From assembly GCA_031259875.1 (NCBI GenBank), contig JAIRKW010000151.1:1-6348 (forward strand): 6,348 nucleotides of DNA, given 5' to 3'. Below are positions 1 through 6,051 of this stretch, piece by piece. A program made the position numbers and the translations under genes. Below the pieces are notes generated by a model. The model was not told the DNA's origin and did no database searches. It saw nothing but the letters and a program-made list of their open reading frames with translations. Positions within the stretch are counted from its first letter, which is position 1, and every line of letters starts with the position of its first letter. Source of the DNA: Campylobacteraceae bacterium. GTDB taxonomy: Bacteria; Campylobacterota; Campylobacteria; Campylobacterales; Campylobacteraceae.

Positions 1-2
1 TA

Positions 3-65
3 GCGATAGACAGCGAAGGTAATAATTTTTATGGAGTAGGACAAAAACCTTATATGAAAATTTAG
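3..65 (+). CDS. C-terminal end of a truncated upstream gene (unidentified)
   Basis: Of the three + frames at the left edge, only this one stays open. It gives 20 residues (reading ...NNFYGVGQKPYMKI) and then a TAG stop. The other two + frames hit stops within the first 30 bases. The codons look like ordinary coding sequence for an AT-rich genome and the residue mix is that of a soluble protein. The start and nearly all of the gene lie outside the window. I do not recognise the family. The fragment is short enough that chance openness is possible. Confidence 0.4.
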   Translation, partial: AIDSEGNNFYGVGQKPYMKI

Positions 66-91
66 ATTGCTTTTGAAGTTATTTTATTAAA

Positions 92-121
92 GTTGAACCG
101 AAACAAGAGTTGTATTGAAAT
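92..121 (+). repeat. CRISPR-like 30-bp repeat, isolated + strand copy
   Basis: This 30-bp unit begins GTTGAACCGAAAC and ends TTGTATTGAAAT. Counting the preceding A, it matches the reverse complement of 260-290 at 27 of 31 positions, and all four differences are transitions. It matches the reverse complement of 194-223 at 23 of 30 positions without gaps. The length, the GTT start and the ATTGAAA-type 3' end are typical of type I-B/III CRISPR repeats. It is inverted relative to the other copies, so it could instead be one terminal inverted repeat of a roughly 200-bp miniature transposable element spanning 91-290. That the copies are related is clear. What kind of element they belong to is inference. 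Confidence 0.65.
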
Positions 122-193
122 CTCTTTTATCAATTTTTGCTTGTTATTGCATTGAATTGATTTATGTATTTCTGCAACTCATAGTTTTTTGGT

Positions 194-289
194 TATTCAA
201 TACAGTTTTTGTTTCAGTTCGACATTTCATATGGGAGGTTATGTTACTGGGGCAATGGAATTTTAATACAACCCTTGTTTTGATTCAAC
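194..289 (-). CRISPR. Probable decayed CRISPR array remnant (two repeats, one spacer)
   Basis: Read on the minus strand, a 30-bp repeat (289-260, starting GTTGAATCAAAAC and ending TTGTATTAAAAT) is followed by a 36-bp unique segment (259-224) and a second, more diverged 30-bp copy (223-194, starting GTCGAACTGAAAC). The repeat and spacer lengths are CRISPR-like. The unique segment is richer in G+C (about 40%) than its surroundings, as an acquired spacer might be. A very weak third copy lies at about 155-126 (only AACAAG and ATTGATA recognisable), one further period of about 68 bp along. The sequence before the first repeat (about 291-340) is A/T-rich like a leader. There are no cas genes in the window and the repeats have diverged, so any array is dead or nearly so. 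The alternative is a MITE with an internal repeat. Confidence 0.4.
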
Positions 290-362
290 TAAAAAAAGAA
301 AATCATTTTAATAACAATACATAAAAGAACTAAAAACATAGAAAAGGTATTATTTTAATGGC

Positions 363-368
363 ATTATA
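363..368 (-). promoter_or_regulatory. Possible -10 box reading leftward toward the CRISPR-like repeats
   Basis: A perfect minus-strand TATAAT lies about 75 bp upstream of the first minus-strand repeat copy and just beyond the hemerythrin pseudogene stop. There is no clear -35 box, but Campylobacterota housekeeping promoters often lack one. It would fit a leader promoter. In sequence this AT-rich a hexamer match is weak evidence. Confidence 0.25.
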
Positions 369-397
369 CACAAAAGTATTAAAAATTAATTGGAAAA

Positions 398-840
398 TTA
401 TTTAAAAACTTGTTCGCTCTTCTTTGAAATTCCAAAACTTCCTAAATTTATTGCAAAATCTGCTTTTACAATAAATTCTTTATATACTCCGTCTTCATGC
501 AATAAATGATATGTGCTGACTGGCTATGTCACGTTTTTCGTTGAAAGCGATTTTATATCTGCCGATATTTAATATAAAATTTTCGTGAGTACTTTTATGT
601 TGCATAAAGTGCAGATATTTGGCCTCTTTCATCAATTCTTCTTCAAAAAGAAAAATGCGAAATAATATAGTCGGTTATATGAAAGAGTATGTTTTTAATA
701 ATATTTTTATCGTTCAATATAATTGCTTCGACTATCTTTTTGTGTTGATTATCTATCTCATCTGATATTATAAGAGTTGTCTCAATTCCGGTATGCCATA
801 AATTCTGTCTTGTAAAAGCAATTTTGTGCAGTAATACCAT
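398..840 (-). pseudogene. Bacteriohemerythrin pseudogene
   Basis: Bacteriohemerythrins are small four-helix proteins with a di-iron site that bind O2 and are used for oxygen sensing or delivery in microaerophiles. The first open stretch (840-643) carries EIDNQHKKIVE and TDYIISHFSF. A stop then falls right after a T5 run (645-649). Skipping one T continues the family signature: EEELMKEAKYLHFMQHKSTHENF, given here only as EEELM and HFMQHKSTHENF. This runs to about position 510. A second lesion near 500-525 moves the frame again. The terminal H-x4-D motif (HLLHEDGVYKEF) then follows and reads to the TAA at 398-400. The overall length fits one hemerythrin of about 147 codons. The segment between QHKKIVE and TDY, and the Trp-containing segment before HLLHED, both look shortened. 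There is no good ribosome binding site before the ATG. It is most likely a decayed gene. The first lesion alone could be a homopolymer sequencing error. Confidence 0.75.
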
Positions 841-886
841 TTAAAGAACATAAAATAGAAAAATATTATCCGTATATTTTAACTAA

Positions 887-892
887 ATTATA
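887..892 (-). promoter_or_regulatory. Candidate -10 box for the hemerythrin pseudogene
   Basis: A perfect minus-strand TATAAT lies 46 bp before the pseudogene ATG in an AT-rich stretch, in a plausible place for its former promoter. There is no convincing -35 box. The 841-959 gap holds no coding region that I can see. Confidence 0.35.
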
Positions 893-959
893 AAAATGCC
901 AATTGCTTTTAGTGCAAAAAAATGAGCAAAAATCTAATAAACAGGCAGCAAGTGCGGTA

Positions 960-1285
960 TTAATATATAAGCGCGCTTATTGCCACCATTGTCAATACGG
1001 ATAAAATCGGAATTATTATCAATAAAACGGATTTTACGCGTATGGATTTTATTTGGGATTTTACGATTAGAATAAATATGAAAACGATTGCTGCATATTC
1101 GCTTAAAATTTTGACGGGATTAAGGCCAAATTCAAACGCCGTTTTGAAAATTTCTCCCCAAAGATTGGCATACACTATCGTTAAAATGGAGAAAACAAGC
1201 CAAAAGTTTAGCCAAAATTCCCATTTTGTCTCGCTTGCATAGGCTTTGGAAAAAGTGTTATGTATAGAATTGCCGCTTCAAGCAT
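960..1285 (-). pseudogene. Small multi-pass membrane protein gene, probably frameshifted
   Basis: The minus-strand frame ending at 960 is open for about 107 codons. It contains three strongly hydrophobic stretches: one around FWLNFWLVFSILTIVYANL, one around AAIVFIFILIV, and a C-terminal one around VLLIIIPILSVLTMVAISALIY. It has no ATG, only a GTG at 1175 that would cut the first membrane segment. Just upstream, ATG at 1285 starts MLEAAILYITLF in another frame. Adding one base to the T5 run (A5 at 1250-1254 on the + strand) joins the two frames into about 109 residues (LYITLFSKAYASETKWEF across the join). So the gene is either disrupted by a 1-bp deletion or miscalled there. I do not recognise the family. 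There is no clear ribosome binding site. It lies downstream of petC but is separated from it by a terminator. Confidence 0.5.
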
Positions 1286-1310
1286 AGTTTACATTTTTAA
1301 ATAATCAAAA

Positions 1311-1338
1311 TAAAAATTGGGGAGTTTTTAAACTCCCC
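1311..1338 (-). terminator. Rho-independent terminator of the petABC operon
   Basis: GGGGAGTTT and AAACTCCCC (1319-1338) form a perfect inverted repeat of up to 9 bp around a very short loop. In practice this is a 7-bp GC-anchored stem with an A/T loop. On the minus strand it is followed by AATTTTTATTTT. It begins 6 bp past the petC stop codon, the expected place to end the operon transcript. Confidence 0.88.
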
Positions 1339-1344
1339 GCAAGG

Positions 1345-2391
1345 TTAGTGAAGTTCTCTCCAAACCTCTCTTTTCCACATATAAGCAAAAAATGTCATTA
1401 TCACAAAGAATATAATCATACCAATACCAACAGTACTTCTCTCATCTTTTTTGCTGTCGCCGACTTTTTCAAGATAGCTTATGACTTGCTCTGTGCGTTC
1501 TTTTGTAAGTCCGACACGAGGCATTGCCGTACCGTCAAGCTTCTTTTGAGGGTCGTTGATGAAATTCTCAAGATAATCGGCAAGACGCGAACGAATCATC
1601 ATAGATAAGTCAGGCGGATTTGAGCCCATATAACCCTTCAGGGCACTCTTTTCTGTCGGTGAATAGAATGCATCGTATTTCATATCGTGGCAGCGCAAGC
1701 AAGCTGTTTCAAAAACTTCTTTATCGCTTACATCTTGTGGAGCTATGGATTGCAAATATGCAATGATGTCGGCAGTTTCCTGATTTAAATCATCTTCAAG
1801 GCCGTAAAACGGCGTCATAGGAAGCGGATTTTCATCATTGAATTTTTTGGATACTTTCAAAGCTTGTGCAGGATTGACAATAAGCGCGCCTAAGAATTTT
1901 TTATCATAAACAGCTCCAGAAAGACTGAGGTCAGGTACAGCTACCCCGTAACTTTCAGATGATAAAGCCGCGTCAAACGGACTTTCTATTCCTTGAGACG
2001 ATAATCCGTGGCATGATGCACACGCCATAATAAAAAGCTCTTCACCGCTTTCAGTATTACCTTCAAGCGCAGCTATTTCATTTGCCTGCGCCCAAAGTTC
2101 CTGATAAGTTACTAAATCGCTCTCTCTCGTCTCAACTTCTCTTTTTGCGCTTTCTACAGCATTTTGAAGATTTTCATCAGCTGTGTTTTCGGCGAATTTT
2201 TCTTCCGCTTTTTTAAGCGCATTTATTGCCTCTTCTATCCTAACTTTCGCAAGGTCTATATCCTCTTGTTCGTAATCAAAATTTGCATTTGCTACACCGG
2301 GGCTCATTTGAGTATGCGCAAAAGGTTCTATACCAATATATGTTATAAGTGTGAACAAGATAAGAATTGCTAAAATTTTCAACTCTTTCAT
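1345..2391 (-). CDS. petC: Di-haem cytochrome c subunit of the cytochrome bc complex
   Basis: This is the electron-exit subunit of the quinol:cytochrome c oxidoreductase. It takes electrons from the Rieske protein and passes them to periplasmic cytochromes. The 348 residues start with a membrane anchor/signal (about 5-22). A highly charged, probably coiled-coil segment follows (about 40-110, rich in E/K/A). Two c-type haem domains come next: CASCH at 124-128 and CLRCH at 231-235, with likely axial methionines at M192 (PMTPF) and M290 (AMPRVG). A C-terminal transmembrane helix (about 321-339) precedes the charged tail WKREVWRELH. Having two haems, rather than the single haem of classical cytochrome c1, is characteristic of Campylobacterota. 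The ATG overlaps the petB stop as ATGA, and a G-rich ribosome binding site lies inside the end of petB, implying translational coupling. The terminator follows directly. The gene appears intact. Confidence 0.93.
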   Translation of the reverse strand: MKELKILAILILFTLITYIGIEPFAHTQMSPGVANANFDYEQEDIDLAKVRIEEAINALKKAEEKFAENTADENLQNAVESAKREVETRESDLVTYQELWAQANEIAALEGNTESGEELFIMACASCHGLSSQGIESPFDAALSSESYGVAVPDLSLSGAVYDKKFLGALIVNPAQALKVSKKFNDENPLPMTPFYGLEDDLNQETADIIAYLQSIAPQDVSDKEVFETACLRCHDMKYDAFYSPTEKSALKGYMGSNPPDLSMMIRSRLADYLENFINDPQKKLDGTAMPRVGLTKERTEQVISYLEKVGDSKKDERSTVGIGMIIFFVIMTFFAYMWKREVWRELH

Positions 2392-3662
2392 TTTGCACCC
2401 CCATCTCTTTTTCTCTCAATGATTGTGATAATCGGCAATGCGATAAAAAGCACCAAAAACAGTACCGTGATGATAAAACCAGCTAAGTTATTTGATATAA
2501 AAAGGCTGTATATATCATCGCCTGGAGGCAGTTTGCCGTAAATTGTCAACAATATCAAATCAACAATCAACAGCCAAAACCATATTTTAAATAATGGTCT
2601 TTTGGATGCTGGTTTTACGATAGGATTGCGGTCTAAAAACGGCAGCAAGAAAAATGCAATTTGAGCAAACCCAAACGCAATTAATCCTATATTCATTGCC
2701 GGAATACCTGCTATATCAAAATAGAAGCCTCTTAACACTTCATAACTCCATAAAAAGTACCATTCTGGGTAAATATGTGCAGGCGTTTTGAGGTTATCCG
2801 CCGGATCAAAATTGATAGGATCCATCGCAAAATTAAAATGAAAACATACAAGGTATGATACCAACACCATAAATACGCTGACTACAAAGAAGTCTTTACA
2901 TAAAAAGTCAGGCCAGAAAGCTATGACTTTAGACTGTTTTTTGTTACCGTATTTATATTTGTCAGCCTCTTCATCAAAATCAAACTCTTCAGCTGTTTGG
3001 TTATTAACGTGAGGCATGCGCAAAGAGTAAAAGTGAAGAGCGATAATTGCTATGATAACGATAGGAAGCAAGACCACGTGAAGCATGAAAAATCTTGTCA
3101 AAGTAGCATCTGCCGGATAAAAGTTACCTCTTATCCATACAACCAAATCATCGCCTATAAACGGAACGCTTGCAAACAGTTCGGTAATGACTTTTGCCGC
3201 CCAGTAACTCATTTGCCCCCAAGGAAGCATATACCCGCTGAATGCTTCAGCTGAAAAGCAGACGAATAATAGCATACCGCTGATCCAGATAATTTCTCTG
3301 CCGTTTTTGTATGAACCGTAATATATTGCCACGAACATATGTATATATATGATAAGAAATATTAAAGATGCCGCAACAGCGTGTAAATGACGCCATAGCC
3401 AGCCATATGCAACCTCTTGCATGATTGTGAAATTCACACTGTCAAATGCAAGCTTAACATCGGGCTTGTAATACATGAGTAAAAATAGTCCGCTTATAAA
3501 AAGTATTGCAAAAAGTACTAAAAGTACAACGCCCATAGCCCAAAGAAAGTTAATATTTTTAGGTATCCAATACTCTGTCATTAACACTTTCAATAAAGGC
3601 TTAATTGCCAGCCGTTGGTCAAGCCAATCTATAAAACCTGTAGCTTTTCTAATATGTGCCAT
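2388..3662 (-). CDS. petB: Cytochrome b subunit of the cytochrome bc complex
   Basis: This is the membrane core that oxidises (mena)quinol at the Qo site and moves electrons through two b haems. The 424-residue protein is full length, with about eight hydrophobic helices. Haem-binding histidines are H94 and H108 in helix B (RHLHAVAAS, IYIHMF) and H195 and H210 in helix D (FMLHVV, ALHFYSLR). The helix D pair is 15 residues apart, as in b6-type rather than mitochondrial cytochrome b, which has 14. The Qo-site motif PEWY is at 299-302. The N-terminus (FIDWLDQRL, then the amphipathic YWIPKNINFLWAMG) and the fused C-terminal helices match the family. A perfect AGGAGG sits six bases before the ATG and overlaps the petA stop. 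Position in the operon, motifs and length all agree. Confidence 0.96.
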   Translation of the reverse strand: MAHIRKATGFIDWLDQRLAIKPLLKVLMTEYWIPKNINFLWAMGVVLLVLFAILFISGLFLLMYYKPDVKLAFDSVNFTIMQEVAYGWLWRHLHAVAASLIFLIIYIHMFVAIYYGSYKNGREIIWISGMLLFVCFSAEAFSGYMLPWGQMSYWAAKVITELFASVPFIGDDLVVWIRGNFYPADATLTRFFMLHVVLLPIVIIAIIALHFYSLRMPHVNNQTAEEFDFDEEADKYKYGNKKQSKVIAFWPDFLCKDFFVVSVFMVLVSYLVCFHFNFAMDPINFDPADNLKTPAHIYPEWYFLWSYEVLRGFYFDIAGIPAMNIGLIAFGFAQIAFFLLPFLDRNPIVKPASKRPLFKIWFWLLIVDLILLTIYGKLPPGDDIYSLFISNNLAGFIITVLFLVLFIALPIITIIERKRDGGAK

Positions 3663-3668
3663 TGCCTG

Positions 3669-3674
3669 CCTCCT
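3669..3674 (-). promoter_or_regulatory. Strong ribosome binding site of petB
   Basis: A perfect AGGAGG, six bases before the petB ATG, overlaps the petA stop codon (TAAGGAGG). It fixes the petB start and lets ribosomes ending petA reload on petB. Confidence 0.85.
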
Positions 3675-4177
3675 TATGCTTTGGCCGTGAGTTGTTTATA
3701 CTCAAGACCCTCTTCGCCAAGAACCAGAGTAGTACCATCTATCTTAAAAGGCGGTATATCCAACGGTTTTGGAGGCGGAGCTACCACAACAAGCCCATCA
3801 GCGTTAAATACTCCGCCATGGCACGCACAGTAAAACTGCTGTTTAGACTTTTTCCATTCCGGAATACATCCAAGATGCGTACAAAGCTGTACGACTACCG
3901 TATAATTTGCGTCTTCCACCACAACGTCTCTGCGTTCGTTTTTTTTCATCTCAGCCGTTTTTTTTAGAATAAAAACGGGTAATCCGCGCCACTCTACAGT
4001 GCGGCTTTCACCATCTTTCATGGGCGAAAGATCGACTGTCAGAAAACCGGCAGCTTCTACGCTCGGCAGCGGATCCCAGCTCTTCTTCATTGCTCCAAGA
4101 GACAAAACGCCTCCCAAAGCGGCAAATCCACTGAGCGCGTAGCCGAAGAATTTTCTTCTTCCCTCTTTATGCGCCAT
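3674..4177 (-). CDS. petA: Rieske iron-sulfur subunit of the cytochrome bc complex
   Basis: This subunit takes one electron from quinol at the Qo site and shuttles it to the cytochrome c subunit. Its 167 residues begin with a Tat-type signal anchor (R7-R8 in GRRKFFGYA, then hydrophobic residues 11-30), so the folded [2Fe-2S] protein is exported and remains anchored. Box I CTHLGC (99-104) and box II CACHGG (117-122) supply cluster ligands C99, H101, C117 and H120, plus the disulfide pair C104/C119. A proline-rich stretch follows (PPPKPLDIPPF, about 135-144), usual after box II in this fold. The start is supported by AGGGAG (4183-4188) five bases upstream. It is first in the operon and 11 bp from petB. 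The gene is intact. Confidence 0.95.
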   Translation of the reverse strand: MAHKEGRRKFFGYALSGFAALGGVLSLGAMKKSWDPLPSVEAAGFLTVDLSPMKDGESRTVEWRGLPVFILKKTAEMKKNERRDVVVEDANYTVVVQLCTHLGCIPEWKKSKQQFYCACHGGVFNADGLVVVAPPPKPLDIPPFKIDGTTLVLGEEGLEYKQLTAKA

Positions 4178-4195
4178 ATTTGCTCCCTTATCAAA

Positions 4196-4215
4196 ATATT
4201 AAACTTTTGATTTTA
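4196..4215 (-). promoter_or_regulatory. Candidate promoter region of petABC
   Basis: Two -10-like hexamers on the minus strand lie close before petA: TAATAT (4196-4201) and TAAAAT (4210-4215). They would give 5' leaders of roughly 12 or 25 nt. The whole 113-bp intergenic region serves two divergent units. I see no operator-like palindrome in it. Confidence 0.35.
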
Positions 4216-4278
4216 GCGCGATTTACATTAAATATATTTGATTTAGAAGAATTTGTCACAAAATTCTTATTAAAGCGA

Positions 4279-4284
4279 TATAAT
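4279..4284 (+). promoter_or_regulatory. -10 box of the nucleosidase/SPL-like operon
   Basis: A perfect TATAAT ends six bases before the ATG at 4291, which puts the likely transcription start on or next to the start codon. The nearest -35-like hexamer (TTGTCA, 4253-4258) is 20 bp upstream, longer than the optimum, so the -35 assignment is doubtful. Confidence 0.5.
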
Positions 4285-4290
4285 CGTGTA

Positions 4291-4821
4291 ATGAAAAATT
4301 TAAGAATCAAAACACTCATCCATACTGCGCTTGTTGCCGAAGCAAAACCGATAATAGGATTTTTTCATCTTGTATGTAAAAGCAAAATCCCTTTCAATAT
4401 ATATACAAATGAAAATACCGCGCTTATAGTCTCTGGTATCGGAGAGGTCAAAACCAAAGAGGCTTTAGCTTTAGCTTTTAAACTCTTTTCGCCTTGCAGA
4501 GTAATAAATATCGGTATGGCAGGATGCAGCGATAAAAATATACAAACAGGCTCTCTGTTTTGCGCTACGCATAAAAATCTCTCTATTCCCTATGCTTCGC
4601 TCTCTTCACACAAAAGCGCAATCATCAGCGATGAGGGCATAAACTCCTGTTTGGTTGATCAGGAGGGAGAGGCTTTTTTGAGCAGTATCTCAAAAAATGT
4701 AGAAAAATATATATTTAAAGTTGTATCTGACCATCTTGATGCAGCCGTTCCAACAAAAGCCAAAGTAAATTCTTTGATACAAAAAACGCTGCCGCTGTGG
4801 AGTATTTATGTCAAAATTTAG
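4291..4821 (+). CDS. Nucleoside phosphorylase/MTA-SAH nucleosidase-family protein (short form)
   Basis: Family members cleave the N-glycosidic bond of purine nucleosides such as methylthioadenosine, S-adenosylhomocysteine, 5'-deoxyadenosine or futalosine. From ATG 4291 the protein is 176 residues, against roughly 230 for typical MTA/SAH nucleosidases. Recognisable pieces, in order: TALVAEAKPII (12-22), LIVSGIGEVKTKEAL (45-59), VINIGMAGC (71-79, the glycine-rich core strand), GSLF (87-90), VDQEGEAF (122-129, counterpart of the ligand-binding MEG segment) and VVSDHLD (144-150, with the family's catalytic Asp). The missing length lies mostly in the middle. A longer reading from TTG 4180 adds residues unlike the family and would run through the promoter, so 4291 is preferred even though it has no ribosome binding site. 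It overlaps the next gene by 14 nt. The exact substrate is not readable from the sequence. Confidence 0.8.
   Translation: MKNLRIKTLIHTALVAEAKPIIGFFHLVCKSKIPFNIYTNENTALIVSGIGEVKTKEALALAFKLFSPCRVINIGMAGCSDKNIQTGSLFCATHKNLSIPYASLSSHKSAIISDEGINSCLVDQEGEAFLSSISKNVEKYIFKVVSDHLDAAVPTKAKVNSLIQKTLPLWSIYVKI
4799..4802 (+). promoter_or_regulatory. Ribosome binding site of the SPL-like gene
   Basis: GGAG, five bases before ATG 4808 and inside the end of the nucleosidase gene, supports this start and translational coupling of the two genes. Confidence 0.7.
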
Positions 4822-6043
4822 TGAAGCGTGCGAACAAAGTCCATTTGCAAGCTTACATCTAAAAACACAAAAGTTCATAGAGCAAAAATCAAACTTTTAC
4901 CGTTTTAGTTTTTCACAAATAAGAGAATTTGTAACAGCAGCTGTTGATTTGCAGATGTGGGATTTTGATATAGAAAATTTATGGCACGATAAGTCGAGCT
5001 CCAAAGAGAGTCTTAAAAGTTTTTTTGAAAAGTATGAGCAGATAAAAAACTCCCCAAAAGAGTATCTGCCTATAAAAGAGCAAAAACAAAACAGAGAAAT
5101 TGAGTTTTTAAATATCGATAAAAATGTTATAGGATTTGGCAGATGTCCGGTTGCCTCGCCAAAAACCAGATGCTGTAATCTTTTAACGTTAGACGCCGCA
5201 GAGGGGTGCATATACGGGTGTTCATACTGCTCCATACAGACTTTTTATGGCAGTAAAATATCACTAAATAAAGACTTTGCCTTAAAGCTTTCGCAAATCA
5301 AATTGGACAAAAATAAAATTTATCATATAGGTACGGGACAGTCTTCAGACTCTTTGATGCTTGGAAACAAAAATGGTATTTTGGAAGCGCTGATAGAGTT
5401 TGCGCGCAAAAATCCAAATGTGATTTTGGAATTTAAAAGTAAAAGCGACAATATAAATTACCTGTTAAAAGCCAATCTCCCGCCTAATATCATTTGTACG
5501 TTTTCGCTGAATCCTCAAGCGATTATAGATAATGAAGAACATTTTACGGCAAGCCTTAAAAGACGTATCGAAGCTGCCCTTAAGCTCTCGCAAAAAGGCA
5601 TTTTGGTAGGATTTCATTTTCATCCCATGATTTGGTTTAAAGGATGGCGGGAGGAGTATGAGGCTATTGCCACTGAACTTATACAGAGTTTTGAGCCTAA
5701 AAATGTCGCGCTCGTCTCTATGGGGACACTCACTTTTATAAAACCTGTCTTAAAGCAGATTAGGATAAGGGCGGACAAAAGCCGTATTTTGCAGATGCCG
5801 CTTTTGGACAGCAGCGGCAAATTCTCTTATCCGCTTGAGATAAAAAAGCAGATGTTCGGCGCGTTGTATAAAGCTTTTGAAGCATGGCATAAAGAGGTAT
5901 TTTTTTACCTTTGCATGGAAGATGAGAGTTTGTGGGAAAGCGTTTTTGGGTTTGAGTATGAAAGCAATGAAGCATTTGAAGATGGTATGAAAACTGCTTA
6001 TATGAGTAAAATTAACAGTTACATGTGTGATAAAAACCGATAA
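4808..6043 (+). CDS. Radical-SAM protein of the spore photoproduct lyase-like family
   Basis: Spore photoproduct lyase uses a [4Fe-4S] cluster and S-adenosylmethionine to make a 5'-deoxyadenosyl radical that reverses a UV thymine dimer. This 411-residue protein has an N-terminal helical part (about 1-100) and extra cysteines at C113, C122 and C123 (GRCPVASPKTRCC). The radical-SAM loop is AEGCIYGCSYC with C134, C138 and C141 (CxxxCxxC, the spacing of SPL). After it come HIGTGQSSDSLM (173-184), a strand/helix barrel with FKSKSDNINYLL, FSLNPQ, and GFHFHPMIWFKGW (268-280), which parallels the SPL segment GFVVAPIYRHEGW as I remember it. Where SPL has its hydrogen-donor cysteine (SCTSD), this protein reads GQSSD, with no Cys. 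It is therefore a homologue that may act on another substrate, perhaps nucleic acid. The organism group does not sporulate. It is co-transcribed with the nucleosidase. Confidence 0.85.
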   Translation: MSKFSEACEQSPFASLHLKTQKFIEQKSNFYRFSFSQIREFVTAAVDLQMWDFDIENLWHDKSSSKESLKSFFEKYEQIKNSPKEYLPIKEQKQNREIEFLNIDKNVIGFGRCPVASPKTRCCNLLTLDAAEGCIYGCSYCSIQTFYGSKISLNKDFALKLSQIKLDKNKIYHIGTGQSSDSLMLGNKNGILEALIEFARKNPNVILEFKSKSDNINYLLKANLPPNIICTFSLNPQAIIDNEEHFTASLKRRIEAALKLSQKGILVGFHFHPMIWFKGWREEYEAIATELIQSFEPKNVALVSMGTLTFIKPVLKQIRIRADKSRILQMPLLDSSGKFSYPLEIKKQMFGALYKAFEAWHKEVFFYLCMEDESLWESVFGFEYESNEAFEDGMKTAYMSKINSYMCDKNR

Positions 6044-6051
6044 AAAAGCTC

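Noticed and set aside
36..62. Possible further repeat copy upstream (GTAGGACAAAA, then TGAAAAT)
   Set aside because: Only about 12 of 21 positions match, the spacing is wrong for the array period, and the bases are explained by the C-terminal coding fragment.
115..324. 69-codon + strand open frame starting at TTG
   Set aside because: It lies across the repeat cluster, starts inside one repeat and ends just beyond another. It has a non-ATG start, no ribosome binding site and a low-complexity hydrophobic/Asn composition. It is better explained as chance openness.
1042..1242. 66-codon + strand frame opposite the membrane-protein gene
   Set aside because: It is the complement of the hydrophobic minus frame, without a ribosome binding site or recognisable features.
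4180..4290. N-terminal extension of the nucleosidase gene from TTG 4180
   Set aside because: The added residues do not resemble the family, the start almost abuts the petA start on the other strand, and the extension would run through the TATAAT box.
4897..5235. 112-codon minus-strand frame inside the SPL-like gene
   Set aside because: It is antisense to the radical-SAM region, which has unmistakable family motifs on the + strand.
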